Assembly: GCA_030746635.1 (NCBI GenBank)
Contig: JASLMH010000007.1
Span: forward strand, 1 to 53,394
Source: Alphaproteobacteria bacterium
Lineage (GTDB): Bacteria > Pseudomonadota > Alphaproteobacteria > GCA-2731375
Direction of reading: 5' to 3'
DNA length: 53,394 nt
A program made the position numbers and the translations under genes. Positions 1 to 10,540 of this stretch are shown here, piece by piece; positions within the stretch are counted from its first letter, which is position 1; each line of letters begins with the position of its first letter. The notes beneath the pieces were generated by a model. It was not told the DNA's origin. It made no database searches and saw only the letters and a program-made list of their open reading frames with translations.

Positions 1-2
1 CC

Positions 3-566
3 TTCGCCGAGGGATCGGACAATTTCCGCCTCCTCGGCGCCACCGGCAGCGGCACCCTGGAGGATCCCTTCGTGGTGATCGAGGAAATCGTCGGCGACGG
101 CGAAGTGGTGCTTTCGGTGAGCGTCGATTCGGCTGAATTCGGCAGCCGGATAAGAACCATGCACGCGGTCGGCTTCGCCCTGCACAAGGTGGTGATCAAC
201 CGGACCGACAGGATCTGGGACTACTTCGCCCTTGAACTGGAGTTCGAGCCCGGCCAGGGCAGCGACTATTACGACGGCCTGTCGTTCGGGCAAGCGGCGA
301 CGGTCAATCGCCCCTTCCAATCCAACCGGTTCGGCCGCGTCGAAGACATGACCGAACCACGCGACATGATCCGCTTTACCGAGGGCCGGGTGGGACCGGG
401 CGACCGCGCCGCTTTCAGCGTCGCCATCACCCACACCGGCGTGCTGCCGCAATTCTTCCTGGTCCAGCATGTCAGGCCGCCATTCGCCCAGCTGCAGGGG
501 CCGATCCGCCTGGCCGAATGCGCGCCCATCGGGGCCACAACGGAAAGACCGACATGTCGCAGATAG
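3..566 (+). CDS. C-terminal part of an unknown protein, cut by the left edge
   Basis: The reading frame is open from the first bases to a TAG at 564-566, so the start lies outside the window and 187 residues are visible. I do not recognise the family. The visible part is rich in beta-prone stretches and has no cysteine-rich motif and only weak hydrophobic segments, which could fit a secreted or periplasmic beta-sheet domain. The GTG at 72 is in frame but has no convincing ribosome binding site and the frame continues upstream of it, so I treat the gene as truncated rather than starting there. Its last 13 bases overlap the start of the next gene, which suggests translational coupling with the large coiled-coil protein. 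Confidence 0.7.
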   Translation, partial: FAEGSDNFRLLGATGSGTLEDPFVVIEEIVGDGEVVLSVSVDSAEFGSRIRTMHAVGFALHKVVINRTDRIWDYFALELEFEPGQGSDYYDGLSFGQAATVNRPFQSNRFGRVEDMTEPRDMIRFTEGRVGPGDRAAFSVAITHTGVLPQFFLVQHVRPPFAQLQGPIRLAECAPIGATTERPTCRR

Positions 567-3500
567 AGACGCCACGGTCGCAACTGCCGATCCCGGCGGA
601 AGAGGCCCCCCGCGCCGGCGGCCCGGGCCGTGCCGGCGGCCCGCCGCCGGGCGGCCGGGATTTGACCGACGTCGGCTTCGGCCGCTGGCTGGTGGCGGGT
701 CTGGCGGTCAGCCTGATCTGGCTGATGCTCTGCCTCGGCTACATCACCGCCTATGTCGGCTGGGACGCCCTGGGCTTCCTGTTGCCGCACGAGCTGGCGG
801 CGATCCTGAGCGCCGTCTTCGCGCCGCTGATCGTGGTTTGGCTGATCGTCTTCTACCTGCGCCGCGGCGGCGAGTTGAAGGGCCACGCCCGGGCCCTCGA
901 AGTCGAACTGCGCCGCCTTACCTATCCCGACGAATCGGCGGAGGCCCGGATCGCGACGGTCTCCGCGGCCCTGCGGCGACAGGCCATGGATCTGACCGAG
1001 GCCTCGGACCAGGCCTCCGAGCAGGTGCACCAGGCCGAAATGCTGTTGCGTCAGCGGGTCGACGAAGCCGGTCGCGTCTCCGCCGCCTCGGTCGCCCGTG
1101 CCTCGGCCCTGGTCGAGGAACTGGGCGATCGCGCCAGGAGCATGGAGAATGCCGCCGAACGCCTGGCCGAACACGGCGACCGCCTGAACGGCCTGCTGGA
1201 GGAACAGGCGGGTAATTTCGATTCGGCGGTGGAGGAGTCCCGCGACAAGGCCGAAACCGTCAGCACATTGCTGAACGAGCAGACCGGCACCCTGGCCGGT
1301 GCGTTGGAGCGGGCCGAACTGCGTGCCCAGGAAATGGCCGGCAACGCCATGCAACAGGCCGACCGCCTGCGCCAGCGCTTCGATGAGCGATTTGCCGAGA
1401 TCGAAGGCGCCTCGGAACAGAGCAACGAAAGGCTGAGCGAGCGGGCACGGACGACCGCCGACGGCGTGCGCCGGACGGTCGACGAAATGGGCGGCGAGAT
1501 CGAGCAAACGATCGACCGGCTGGAGGCGCGGATCACCGCCAGCGGCCGGCAGGTTCGCGAGCAGACCGACGAAGTCCGGGATTCGGTGGGCCGGGCCGCC
1601 GAGCAGGCGGTAAGGGACCTGGAGGGTTTGAGCGCCGCTCTGCTGGAGCGGATCGGGCAAGTGGGCGGCAAACTGAACCAGGCGGTCGAAGACATCGATC
1701 GTGACTGGTCCGCCTTGCAGGCCAACGTCGATGATCGGGCGACGGCCCTGAGGGAGGTCGCGCATCGGATCGCCGAGGACATCGCCGAGCATGCCGACGA
1801 CGTGGCGCAACGATTGAGCGGCGAGGAAGCCTCGGCCCGCGACACCGCCGACCGCATGGCGGCCCACGCCGTCGCCCGCATCGACGAGATGCTGGCCGGC
1901 CTGGAACAACGGCGCGGCGAACTGACCAGCCTGACCGACGACACCGTGACGACGCTCCGCCAAACCATCGCCAGGCTGGAAGTCGATCTGCACGACAAGG
2001 CCGCGGCCTTCACCACCGCCATCGACGAAACTTCGTCCAGGGGCGAGGCTCGGGCCGAGACGGTGGCGCAGGCGTTCAAGCTGCGCACGGTGCAGATCGC
2101 CAACGACTCCGAGCGGATTTCGAACTTCGTCCAGCGGCGCACCGAGCAGATCGTCCAGGCCTTCCGCGACGGCTCAACGGCGGTCAGCGGCCATGCCGAG
2201 ACGGCGGCGCGCGACGCCGCCCTGCAGGCCCTGACATTGAGCAACGCCTTCCAACAGCGGATCGACGCGATTGGTGAGGCCGTGGCCCGAAACACCGAAC
2301 GCATGGGCCGCGACGCCGACCGCTCCGCCGACGCCATTCGCGAGGACTTCGAGCGGCGGATCGCCGACGTCGTCAATGCGCTGGAAGGCCTGGCCCAGGA
2401 CACCATCGGCCGGGCCGCCAATGTCGAAGCCGGCCTGCGCCGGCAGATCGGCGACCTGAACGGCGCCGTCGAGGGCATGATCGCCCGCGGCGGCGAAATG
2501 AACGAGACGTTGCGCGAAAAAAGCGCCGATTTGCACCGGGCGGCCGATCGCCTGAACAGCCAGGCCCGTGACGCCGGCGGCGCCCTGCGCCGCGAGGGCG
2601 AGGCCCTGCGCGGCCTATCCGGCGAGGTCGAGACGGTGTCCCGCGGCATCGAAGCCAGGGTGCAAACGCATCTCGAGGTTCTCGACGCCACGGCGGCGCG
2701 CAGCGAACGGCGCCTGACCGAGGCCGGCGGCCAACTGGCCGACAGCGCCCAGGCCCTCGGCCAGACGGCCGACGCCGCGCACGGCCGGATCGAGGCGGCG
2801 ACCACCGAATTCGACGCCCGGGCCGCCGCCCTGGCCGACGGCGCCGCGGAATCCGCGCGCCGCCTGGACGAGGCGGGCGGCTCGGTCGAACACACCTTGC
2901 AGGAGGTCGAAAGCGCCGCCCGGGGCGCCAGCGACGGGATTGCGGATCTGGCCGACACCGCCGAACGGCGGGTCGGCAGCCTGACCGAAACGGCTCGGGC
3001 GGGAATTGGCGATTTGGCCGATGGTACCGAGGCGGAGCTGACCAAGGTGGCCGAGGCGGCCACCGACCAGGCCAATGCCACGACGGCGGCGGCCCGGGCG
3101 CGGTTGGAGGCGGTGGCCGAGGCGGCGAACAGCCGCCTGGCGTCGACCGCATCGGCGGCCGGCGACCGACTGGAGGAGATCGGCGAGGCTACATCGCAAC
3201 GCCTCGACGACACCGCCGAGGCGGCCGCCCAAAAGATGACGGCGACGGCGGACGGCGCCACCGGGGCGTTGCGCGCGACCACCACGGCGGCCACCGACCA
3301 GATCGAGGAAGTCGCCGAAATCACCGCCGGAAAACTGGATGCGACCGCGGCCGGCGCCGACGAGCGGATGCGGGACATCGCCGAGACCGCCTCGGATCGG
3401 GTCGAGCACCTGGCGACGACGGCGACCAGCCAGGTCGAGGGCGCCCTGGGCGAGAGCAGCCGACGGATGTCGGAAGCGGCGACGGCGGCCGCCGAGGGGG

Positions 3501-5506
3501 TCGAGCAGACGGTCACGGCGGCGGCCGACCGCGCCACGGAGAAGGCGGCGGCGGCGGCGGATCAATTCGCCGCCATGGCCCGGACGGCGGCGGAACAGAC
3601 CGAGACGGCAACGACGACGGCCAACCAGCGCATGGCCGACGTCGCCACGGCCCTGGAGCAGGGCGGCGAACGCCTGGCGAGCACGGCCGAGCAGGCACGG
3701 CGGGCCGGCGAACAACTCAACGACCGCATGGACCGACTGGCGGCCTCCGGCGATCAGGCGGAGGCGAAGCTGCAGGGCGCCGAGACGGCCTACCAGCAGG
3801 CGGCCGACAACCTGACCACCGAGGCGCAGCGGGCCTTGGCCCAGGTGCACGTCACCTCCGGCGTCATGCGCGAGGAGGCGGACGGCGTGGCCAGTGCCGC
3901 CGAACGGGCGATCGCCTCGATCGACCAAACCGGTGGCAGCCTGCACACCCATGCCCAAACCCTGACGGCGGCCACCGACCGGGCCCAGGCGGAGGCGGAG
4001 GCACTGGGCACGGCCATGCAACGCCATGCCGCCAACCTCGAGGACGCGGCGGAGATGTCGGCCGGGCGGACGGCCCGGTTGGGCCAGGAGATGCAAGCCC
4101 GGGCCGACGAATTGCAGCGGGTCGCCGGCGATATTACCTCGCAGGCCGGGGAAATCGAACGGATACTGGAGCAAGGCACGCGGGCGCTCGGCCAGGCCTC
4201 GCGAACGGCGCTGGACGATCTGTCCCGCGCCGGCGCCGCGTTGCGCCAGGAAGCCGACGACCTGCGCGGGGTTTCCTCCGAAGGCGGCGAGAACCTGGAA
4301 CAGCTCACGGCATTGCTGCGCCAGAGCGCCGAACAGGCCGAAACGGCCGGCGGCCGGACCGGCGAGCAGATCGGCGCCCTGGCCGAGAATCTGCGGCGTC
4401 AGGGTGATGCCCTGCACGAAGCAACGCAACAGGCCGACGCGCGGATCGACAGTGCCCTGCTGCGCTTCACCGAGCAGGCCAAGGCCCTGACCGATCAGTC
4501 AGGCGAGGCCGGCGAGCGGCTGCTGTCCCAGGCCGGCGAGGTCTCGGCGATCGCCGCCGAATCGCGGGAGAAACTGACCCAGATGATCAACACCCTGGGC
4601 CGCGGCGGCAGCCGGATCGCCGAGGCGGCCGACGAGGCCGCCGGCCGTCTGCGCGGCGCCAGGCACGATTTCGACGAGGCCAGCAGCACCCTCGCCGACG
4701 CCTCCGATCGCGAAGCCACCCGCATCCTGGGCGCCGGCATCGCCTTCCGCCAGGAGGTCCAGAACGTCGCCGCCGCCGGCGAGCACACGATCGAAAGGTT
4801 GCGCGACTCCGCCGGCAACATCCTGCGGCGCGGCGAGGAGTTGAGCCAGGAGAGCAACCGGCTGTCCCAGCGCATCGCCGAATTGTCGGCGGAGGTACGC
4901 ACGGCGATGACCGAGCTGTCCGACCAGGCCCAGGGCGGCGAACGGCGGCTCGCCCGATTGACGGAACAACTGGCCCGCAACAGCGGCGAACTGGAGCAGC
5001 TGTCGCAGCGCACCAGCGAGGTCGCGGAGCAGGTCGGCCAAGCCTTCCAGCGCCAGACCGACCATATGCGCCAGGCCAGCGAACAGGCCCTGGCCGACGT
5101 CGCCCGCATCGAGGAACAGGGCGCGGCCGGCCGCCGCAAGGCGTTCATGCGCGATTTGACCTTCATCACCGAACGGCTGAACTCGCTGTCGATCGACCTG
5201 GTCCGAACGTTGGAGAAGAACGTCCCCGAGGACGCCTGGGAGCGCTACCTGGACGGCGATCGCGGCATCTTCGCCCGGCGGGTGGTGCGGGGCCGCGACC
5301 GGCGGTCGCTGAAGACCATTCGGGCGACCTATCAGGACGACGCGGACTTCCGCCAGCACGTCGACCGCTACATCGCGCAGTTCCTGGAAGTCCTGGAACA
5401 GACCGAGGAGAGCGACCCCGAGGATATCCTCTCGGCGGTGCTGCTGTCCTCGGACGTGGGCCGGCTGTACATGCTGCTGGCGCGGGCGCTCGGACGCCTG
5501 AATTGA
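554..5506 (+). CDS. Giant two-TM coiled-coil protein (1650 aa), TipN-like architecture
   Basis: A short Pro/Gly-rich N-terminus is followed by two transmembrane helices (about residues 46-67 and 82-102), about 1400 residues of Ala/Glu/Arg/Gln-rich helix, and a probably globular C-terminus (about 1530-1650) beginning near the motif AFMRDLTFITERL. Residues 790-1042 form regular 11-residue repeats. I chose the ATG at 554, preceded by GGAAAG, over the ATG at 518, which lies deep in the upstream gene and lacks a ribosome binding site. The same layout (two N-terminal membrane helices, long coiled coil) is known for the Caulobacter polarity factor TipN, which is shorter (about 890 aa). Homology is not shown here. 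A structural or polarity role at the inner membrane is an inference. Long open frames on the opposite strand are composition shadows. Confidence 0.85.
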   Translation: MSQIETPRSQLPIPAEEAPRAGGPGRAGGPPPGGRDLTDVGFGRWLVAGLAVSLIWLMLCLGYITAYVGWDALGFLLPHELAAILSAVFAPLIVVWLIVFYLRRGGELKGHARALEVELRRLTYPDESAEARIATVSAALRRQAMDLTEASDQASEQVHQAEMLLRQRVDEAGRVSAASVARASALVEELGDRARSMENAAERLAEHGDRLNGLLEEQAGNFDSAVEESRDKAETVSTLLNEQTGTLAGALERAELRAQEMAGNAMQQADRLRQRFDERFAEIEGASEQSNERLSERARTTADGVRRTVDEMGGEIEQTIDRLEARITASGRQVREQTDEVRDSVGRAAEQAVRDLEGLSAALLERIGQVGGKLNQAVEDIDRDWSALQANVDDRATALREVAHRIAEDIAEHADDVAQRLSGEEASARDTADRMAAHAVARIDEMLAGLEQRRGELTSLTDDTVTTLRQTIARLEVDLHDKAAAFTTAIDETSSRGEARAETVAQAFKLRTVQIANDSERISNFVQRRTEQIVQAFRDGSTAVSGHAETAARDAALQALTLSNAFQQRIDAIGEAVARNTERMGRDADRSADAIREDFERRIADVVNALEGLAQDTIGRAANVEAGLRRQIGDLNGAVEGMIARGGEMNETLREKSADLHRAADRLNSQARDAGGALRREGEALRGLSGEVETVSRGIEARVQTHLEVLDATAARSERRLTEAGGQLADSAQALGQTADAAHGRIEAATTEFDARAAALADGAAESARRLDEAGGSVEHTLQEVESAARGASDGIADLADTAERRVGSLTETARAGIGDLADGTEAELTKVAEAATDQANATTAAARARLEAVAEAANSRLASTASAAGDRLEEIGEATSQRLDDTAEAAAQKMTATADGATGALRATTTAATDQIEEVAEITAGKLDATAAGADERMRDIAETASDRVEHLATTATSQVEGALGESSRRMSEAATAAAEGVEQTVTAAADRATEKAAAAADQFAAMARTAAEQTETATTTANQRMADVATALEQGGERLASTAEQARRAGEQLNDRMDRLAASGDQAEAKLQGAETAYQQAADNLTTEAQRALAQVHVTSGVMREEADGVASAAERAIASIDQTGGSLHTHAQTLTAATDRAQAEAEALGTAMQRHAANLEDAAEMSAGRTARLGQEMQARADELQRVAGDITSQAGEIERILEQGTRALGQASRTALDDLSRAGAALRQEADDLRGVSSEGGENLEQLTALLRQSAEQAETAGGRTGEQIGALAENLRRQGDALHEATQQADARIDSALLRFTEQAKALTDQSGEAGERLLSQAGEVSAIAAESREKLTQMINTLGRGGSRIAEAADEAAGRLRGARHDFDEASSTLADASDREATRILGAGIAFRQEVQNVAAAGEHTIERLRDSAGNILRRGEELSQESNRLSQRIAELSAEVRTAMTELSDQAQGGERRLARLTEQLARNSGELEQLSQRTSEVAEQVGQAFQRQTDHMRQASEQALADVARIEEQGAAGRRKAFMRDLTFITERLNSLSIDLVRTLEKNVPEDAWERYLDGDRGIFARRVVRGRDRRSLKTIRATYQDDADFRQHVDRYIAQFLEVLEQTEESDPEDILSAVLLSSDVGRLYMLLARALGRLN
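2921..3679 (+). repeat. 23 tandem 11-residue (33-bp) repeats inside the coiled-coil gene
   Basis: Residues 790-1042 of the coiled-coil protein can be written as 23 consecutive blocks of 11 residues with no insertion or deletion. Examples are EAANSRLASTA, SAAGDRLEEIG, EATSQRLDDTA, ETASDRVEHLA and TTANQRMADVA. Position 7 is usually Leu, Met, Ile or Val, position 6 often Arg, Lys or Gln, and positions 3 and 11 small. The DNA copies have diverged, so the period is kept at protein level. Hendecads form nearly straight helices or amphipathic surface helices. Confidence 0.85.
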
Positions 5507-5559
5507 TGCCTGACCGCGATCATCCGGCCGGCGCCGACAGGCTTTAGAAACCCACGAAT

Positions 5560-6474
5560 ATGGCAGTAGCCAGCCAGGGGCGGAATCAGTTCGCCGGCAT
5601 CCTGTTGATGCTGGCGGCGATCCTGATGTTCTCGGTGATGGATCTGCTGGCCAAGTACCTGGCCCAGAGCCTGCCGGTGGTGCAGGTGGCATGGGCCCGC
5701 TATTTCGGTCACTTCATCATCATGGCGGTGCTGTTCTGGCCGCGCCGGGGACCCAGCCTGTTGCACACCCGGCGGCCCGGCCTGCAATGGCTGCGCTCGT
5801 TGCTGCTGTTGATGTGCACGGTGGTGTTCTTCCTGGCCATCAGCTACATGCCCCTGGCCGACGCGGTGGCGATCACCTTCGTCTCGCCCCTGATGGTCAC
5901 CGCCCTGAGCGTGCCGCTGCTGGGCGAGGCGGTGGGCGGTCGGCGCTGGACGGCGGTGGCGGTCGGTTTCATCGGCGCCATGGTCATCGTCCGGCCGGGC
6001 CTCGGCGTGATGCATTGGGCCTCCTGGCTGGTGCTGGTGATGGCCTTGGGCTTCGCCCTCTATCAGATCACCACCCGCATGCTCTCGCGCACCGACGATC
6101 CGATCACCACCCTGTTCTATTCCGCCCTGGTCGGCACCGGCTGCCTTAGCCTGGTGGTGCCGTTCCAATGGCGCATGCCGCCGGAGCCCGTGCATTGGCT
6201 GATGATGGTGGGGCTGGGACTGCTGGGCGGCCTGGGCCATTACGCCCTGATCAAGGCGCACGAGTCGGCGCCGGTGGCGGTGCTGGCGCCGCTGACTTAT
6301 ACGGCGCTGTTGTGGAACGTGCTGTTCGGCTTCGTGGTGTTCGGCGACCTGCCGGACCGCTGGACCCTGATCGGCGCGGCTGTGCTGATCGCCACCGGCA
6401 TCTATATCCTGTATCGGGAGGGCCTGCGCGCCGGCGGATCGGGCGCGAAGAAGAAAATGCGAAATAATTCTTGA
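5560..6474 (+). CDS. EamA/DMT-family transporter
   Basis: This 304-residue protein has about ten hydrophobic helices in two similar halves, as is usual for drug/metabolite transporters with tandem EamA domains. The first half starts with FAGILLMLAAILMFSVMDLL and the second around residue 150 (WASWLVLVMALGFALYQI). It ends in a positively charged tail (GAKKKMRNNS), consistent with a cytoplasmic C-terminus. The ATG at 5560 is the first in frame and gives the usual family length, although no clear ribosome binding site precedes it. It lies 53 bases after the coiled-coil gene and just upstream of the box promoter. Substrate cannot be read from sequence; small metabolites such as amino acids or carboxylates are typical. 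Confidence 0.88.
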   Translation: MAVASQGRNQFAGILLMLAAILMFSVMDLLAKYLAQSLPVVQVAWARYFGHFIIMAVLFWPRRGPSLLHTRRPGLQWLRSLLLLMCTVVFFLAISYMPLADAVAITFVSPLMVTALSVPLLGEAVGGRRWTAVAVGFIGAMVIVRPGLGVMHWASWLVLVMALGFALYQITTRMLSRTDDPITTLFYSALVGTGCLSLVVPFQWRMPPEPVHWLMMVGLGLLGGLGHYALIKAHESAPVAVLAPLTYTALLWNVLFGFVVFGDLPDRWTLIGAAVLIATGIYILYREGLRAGGSGAKKKMRNNS

Positions 6475-6498
6475 TCGAAATCAATTATGCATTATAAT
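6471..6498 (+). promoter_or_regulatory. sigma70-type promoter of the boxCB operon
   Basis: A TTGATC hexamer at 6471-6476 and a perfect TATAAT at 6493-6498 are separated by 16 bases, in an AT-rich island within GC-rich DNA. Transcription would begin near 6505, giving a leader of about 40 bases before the boxC start at 6545. Because the in-frame ATG at 6497 lies inside the -10 box, it cannot be the start on this transcript. The promoter overlaps the stop region of the upstream transporter. Confidence 0.7.
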
Positions 6499-6544
6499 GC
6501 CTATTCCATTGGGGGACAATTTCGCGATCAGGGGACCCATCCAG

Positions 6545-8194
6545 ATGACCGACTTTCGCACCCGGCCGGACGACTACCGGCATTGGCGGCTATCCGTCGA
6601 CGGCCGCGTCGCCACCCTGGCGATGGACGTGGACGAACAGGGCGGCCTGCGCGACGACTATGAGCTGAAGCTGAATTCCTACGATCTGGGCGTCGATATC
6701 GAGCTGTACGACGCCATCCAGCGGCTGCGCTTCGAACATCCGGAGGTCGCCGCCGTGGTCATGACCTCGGCCAAGGACCGCAGTTTCTGCGCCGGCGCCA
6801 ATATCCGCATGCTGGCCGGCTCCAGCCACGACCACAAGGTCAACTTCTGCAAGTTCACCAACGAGACCCGCAACGGCATCGAGGATGCCAGCGCGTGTTC
6901 CGGCCAGACCTATATCGCCGCCGTCAACGGCGCCTGCGCCGGCGGCGGCTATGAGCTGGCCCTGGCCTGCGACGAGATCGTCATGATCGACGACGGCTCG
7001 ACCGCCGTGTCGCTGCCCGAGGTGCCGCTCCTCGCCGTGCTGCCGGGCACCGGCGGCCTCACCCGCCTGGCCGACAAGCGCAAGGTGCGCCGCGACAGGG
7101 CCGATTTCTTCTGCACCCTGGAGGAGGGCATCCGAGGCAAGCGGGCCGTCGACTGGCGGCTGGTCGACGAGGTCGCGCCGCGCTCGAAGTTCGACGACGC
7201 CGTCGCCGCCCGGGTCGCCGCGGCGGTGGCGCGCTCCGACCGTCCGGCCGAGGCGAAAGGCATCGCCCTGACGCCACTCGAACGCCGGATCGACGGCGAT
7301 GCCATCCGTTACGGCCACCTGACGGTGGAGATCGATCGCGCCGCCCGCACCGCCGATTTCCAGATCCAGGGACCGGATGCCGCGCCGCCCGCCGACGCCG
7401 CCGGCATCCGGGCCCAGGGTTGTGATTTCTGGCCCCTGGCCCTGGCCCGGGAACTGGACGACGCGATCCTGCATTTGCGCCTGAACGAGACCGGGATCGG
7501 CACCTGGCTGTTCCACTGCAGCGGCGACGGCGAATTGGTCGCCGCCCATGACCAGGTGTTGCACGACCTTGGCCAGGACTGGCTGGTGCGCGAGATCGTG
7601 CTGTACCTGAAGCGGGTATTCAAACGGGTCGACGTCACCTCGCGCAGCATCTTCGCGCTGATCGAGCCGGGTTCCTGCTTCACCGGCAGCCTGTTGGAGC
7701 TGGCCCTGGCGGCGGATCGCAGCTACATGCTGGACGGCCCCTTCGAGGGCGATAACCGGCCGCCGGCGACGTTGCGCCTGACGGCGATGAACTTCGGCGC
7801 CTATCCCATGGTCAACGGCCTGGGCCGTCTCGACAGCCGCTATCTGGACGATCCCGGCCAGGTCGAGGCCCTGCGCGAACGGCTGGGCCAGGAGATCGAC
7901 GCCGTCGAGGCCGAGGAACTGGGCCTGGTCACCTTCGCCCCAGACGATATCGACTGGCAGGACGAGGTGCGCATCGCCATCGAGGAACGGGCCGCCTTCT
8001 CGCCCGACGCCCTGACCGGGATGGAGGCCAGCCTGCGCTTCGGCGGCCCGGAAACCCTGGAAAGCAAGATTTTCGCCCGCCTGACCGCCTGGCAGAACTG
8101 GATCTTCCAGCGTCCCAACGCGGTCGGCGAAAAGGGCGCGTTGCCGCTCTACGGCAGCGGCCAACGCAGTGAATTCGACATCAGGAGGGTCTGA
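6545..8194 (+). CDS. boxC: 2,3-epoxybenzoyl-CoA dihydrolase (benzoyl-CoA-dihydrodiol lyase)
   Basis: BoxC opens the ring of 2,3-epoxybenzoyl-CoA hydrolytically to 3,4-dehydroadipyl-CoA semialdehyde and formate, in the aerobic benzoyl-CoA pathway in the cytoplasm. The 549-residue protein has the family's long two-part crotonase layout: an oxyanion-hole segment FCAGANIRMLAGSSHDHK, a second at NGACAGGGYELALACDEIV, and the characteristic N-terminal part with NSYDLGVDIELYDAIQRLRF. Family length is about 550. I use the ATG at 6545, with AGGGG about 10 bases upstream, because the longer reading from 6497 starts inside the -10 box. The boxB gene follows after 3 bases. BoxA (reductase) and BoxD (semialdehyde dehydrogenase) are not in this window. 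Confidence 0.95.
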   Translation: MTDFRTRPDDYRHWRLSVDGRVATLAMDVDEQGGLRDDYELKLNSYDLGVDIELYDAIQRLRFEHPEVAAVVMTSAKDRSFCAGANIRMLAGSSHDHKVNFCKFTNETRNGIEDASACSGQTYIAAVNGACAGGGYELALACDEIVMIDDGSTAVSLPEVPLLAVLPGTGGLTRLADKRKVRRDRADFFCTLEEGIRGKRAVDWRLVDEVAPRSKFDDAVAARVAAAVARSDRPAEAKGIALTPLERRIDGDAIRYGHLTVEIDRAARTADFQIQGPDAAPPADAAGIRAQGCDFWPLALARELDDAILHLRLNETGIGTWLFHCSGDGELVAAHDQVLHDLGQDWLVREIVLYLKRVFKRVDVTSRSIFALIEPGSCFTGSLLELALAADRSYMLDGPFEGDNRPPATLRLTAMNFGAYPMVNGLGRLDSRYLDDPGQVEALRERLGQEIDAVEAEELGLVTFAPDDIDWQDEVRIAIEERAAFSPDALTGMEASLRFGGPETLESKIFARLTAWQNWIFQRPNAVGEKGALPLYGSGQRSEFDIRRV

Positions 8195-8197
8195 GCC

Positions 8198-9625
<1,428 letters not shown>

Positions 9626-9631
9626 TCAGCA

Positions 9632-9669
9632 CGATACCGCCGGCCTAGGATCTCAGGCGGGCGGTATCG
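9632..9669. terminator. Inverted repeat between convergent boxB and Bax-like genes
   Basis: CGATACCGCC at 9632-9641 pairs perfectly with GGCGGTATCG at 9660-9669; an inner CCT/AGG pair (9644-9646 with 9655-9657) closes the loop. It lies just after boxB's stop and overlaps the last codons of the opposite gene, so it could act on both transcripts. No T-run follows, so intrinsic termination is uncertain. Confidence 0.5.
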
Positions 9670-10469
9670 AATTCGAGCAGCCGGTTCTGGCGCATGATCT
9701 GTCGCACCTGTTGAACGTAGGCGGCCTTGCGTTCGGAGTAACGGGTCAATGCGTGGGCAAGCGCCGAACCCGTGAGTTGTCCGCCCCGGAGCCGGAGCGC
9801 CGCGCGCGCCCGCCGGAGATCGGCATAGGCCGGATGCGTGTTGATGTTGTGCATGTAGGCGCGCACCGAGGCGCCAATGTCGCCGAAGGCGCGGAGCTTG
9901 AACGGGGCCTTGTCGACACCCGCCGGCGCGACGCCCTTGGCGGCGCGGCCGTAGATGCGCTGGCCGAACAGGTTATTGGCCTCGCGCGCGAACCGCGAGG
10001 TACCCCAGCCGCTCTCGATTGCCGCCTGCGCCAGCGCCAGCGACGGCGGGATGACGTCCACGCGCCTAAGCAGGGTTTGGCTATCGCCGGCCGCGACGCC
10101 ATACCGTTCGAAGACCGCGGCGCGGATCGCGGCCGGCCGGTTCCGGATGCGATCGCGCAGGCCACGCAGGCGCCCGTTCTCGCGCAGGACGAGGGGCAGC
10201 AGGAGTTGCAGAAAGGCGTCCTTTCGTGCCTCGGGTTGGCCGACCTCGGCGAGATCGCGTGGCAGGTGCGCGATGAACACCGCCGGCACCGGCGTGCCGC
10301 CTCGCGCCGCCGTCAGGTCGTATCCGGTTCGCGCCAGCACGGCCTCCACGGTCTCGGGGGCGCGAGGCACCAGTGCGACCGCCAGCAAGACGACAAGCGT
10401 CAGCACCGTCAGCCCGCCGCCGGCCAGGCCGATGCCCCACCAGGCTCGGCGGTGGTTGTTGTCCGACAT
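9645..10469 (-). CDS. Bax-like peptidoglycan glucosaminidase, membrane-anchored
   Basis: The C-terminal half resembles Bax/FlgJ-type beta-N-acetylglucosaminidases (GH73 fold): PSLALAQAAIESGWGTSRFA carries the likely catalytic Glu, followed by NNLFGQRIYG and a tail ALTRYSERKAAYVQQVRQIM. A single transmembrane helix (GLAGGGLTVLTLVVLLAVAL) follows a short cytoplasmic N-terminus, so the domain should face the periplasm. I prefer the ATG at 10469, which has GGGAG about 10 bases upstream. The ATG at 10487 has AGGAGG only 2 bases away, which is too close. It converges on boxB and appears to interrupt the boxB/alpha-beta-hydrolase neighbourhood, since a piece of boxB 3' end lies on its other side. 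It has no obvious link to benzoate metabolism. Confidence 0.85.
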   Translation of the reverse strand: MSDNNHRRAWWGIGLAGGGLTVLTLVVLLAVALVPRAPETVEAVLARTGYDLTAARGGTPVPAVFIAHLPRDLAEVGQPEARKDAFLQLLLPLVLRENGRLRGLRDRIRNRPAAIRAAVFERYGVAAGDSQTLLRRVDVIPPSLALAQAAIESGWGTSRFAREANNLFGQRIYGRAAKGVAPAGVDKAPFKLRAFGDIGASVRAYMHNINTHPAYADLRRARAALRLRGGQLTGSALAHALTRYSERKAAYVQQVRQIMRQNRLLEFDTARLRS

Positions 10470-10540
10470 GCCCCGAATAGCTCCCATTGCCTCCTCGGAT
10501 GATAACCGACGAGAACCGGGCCGACGCCATGTCCCTGACG

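Noticed and set aside
1051-3537. An 828-codon open frame on the minus strand opposite the coiled-coil gene, and several others there (269-1993, 2615-4429, 4499-5692)
   Set aside because: They lie antisense to a gene with clear protein structure and repeats. Their Ser/Arg/Ala-rich or Gly/Arg-rich make-up follows from the complement of Ala/Glu codons.
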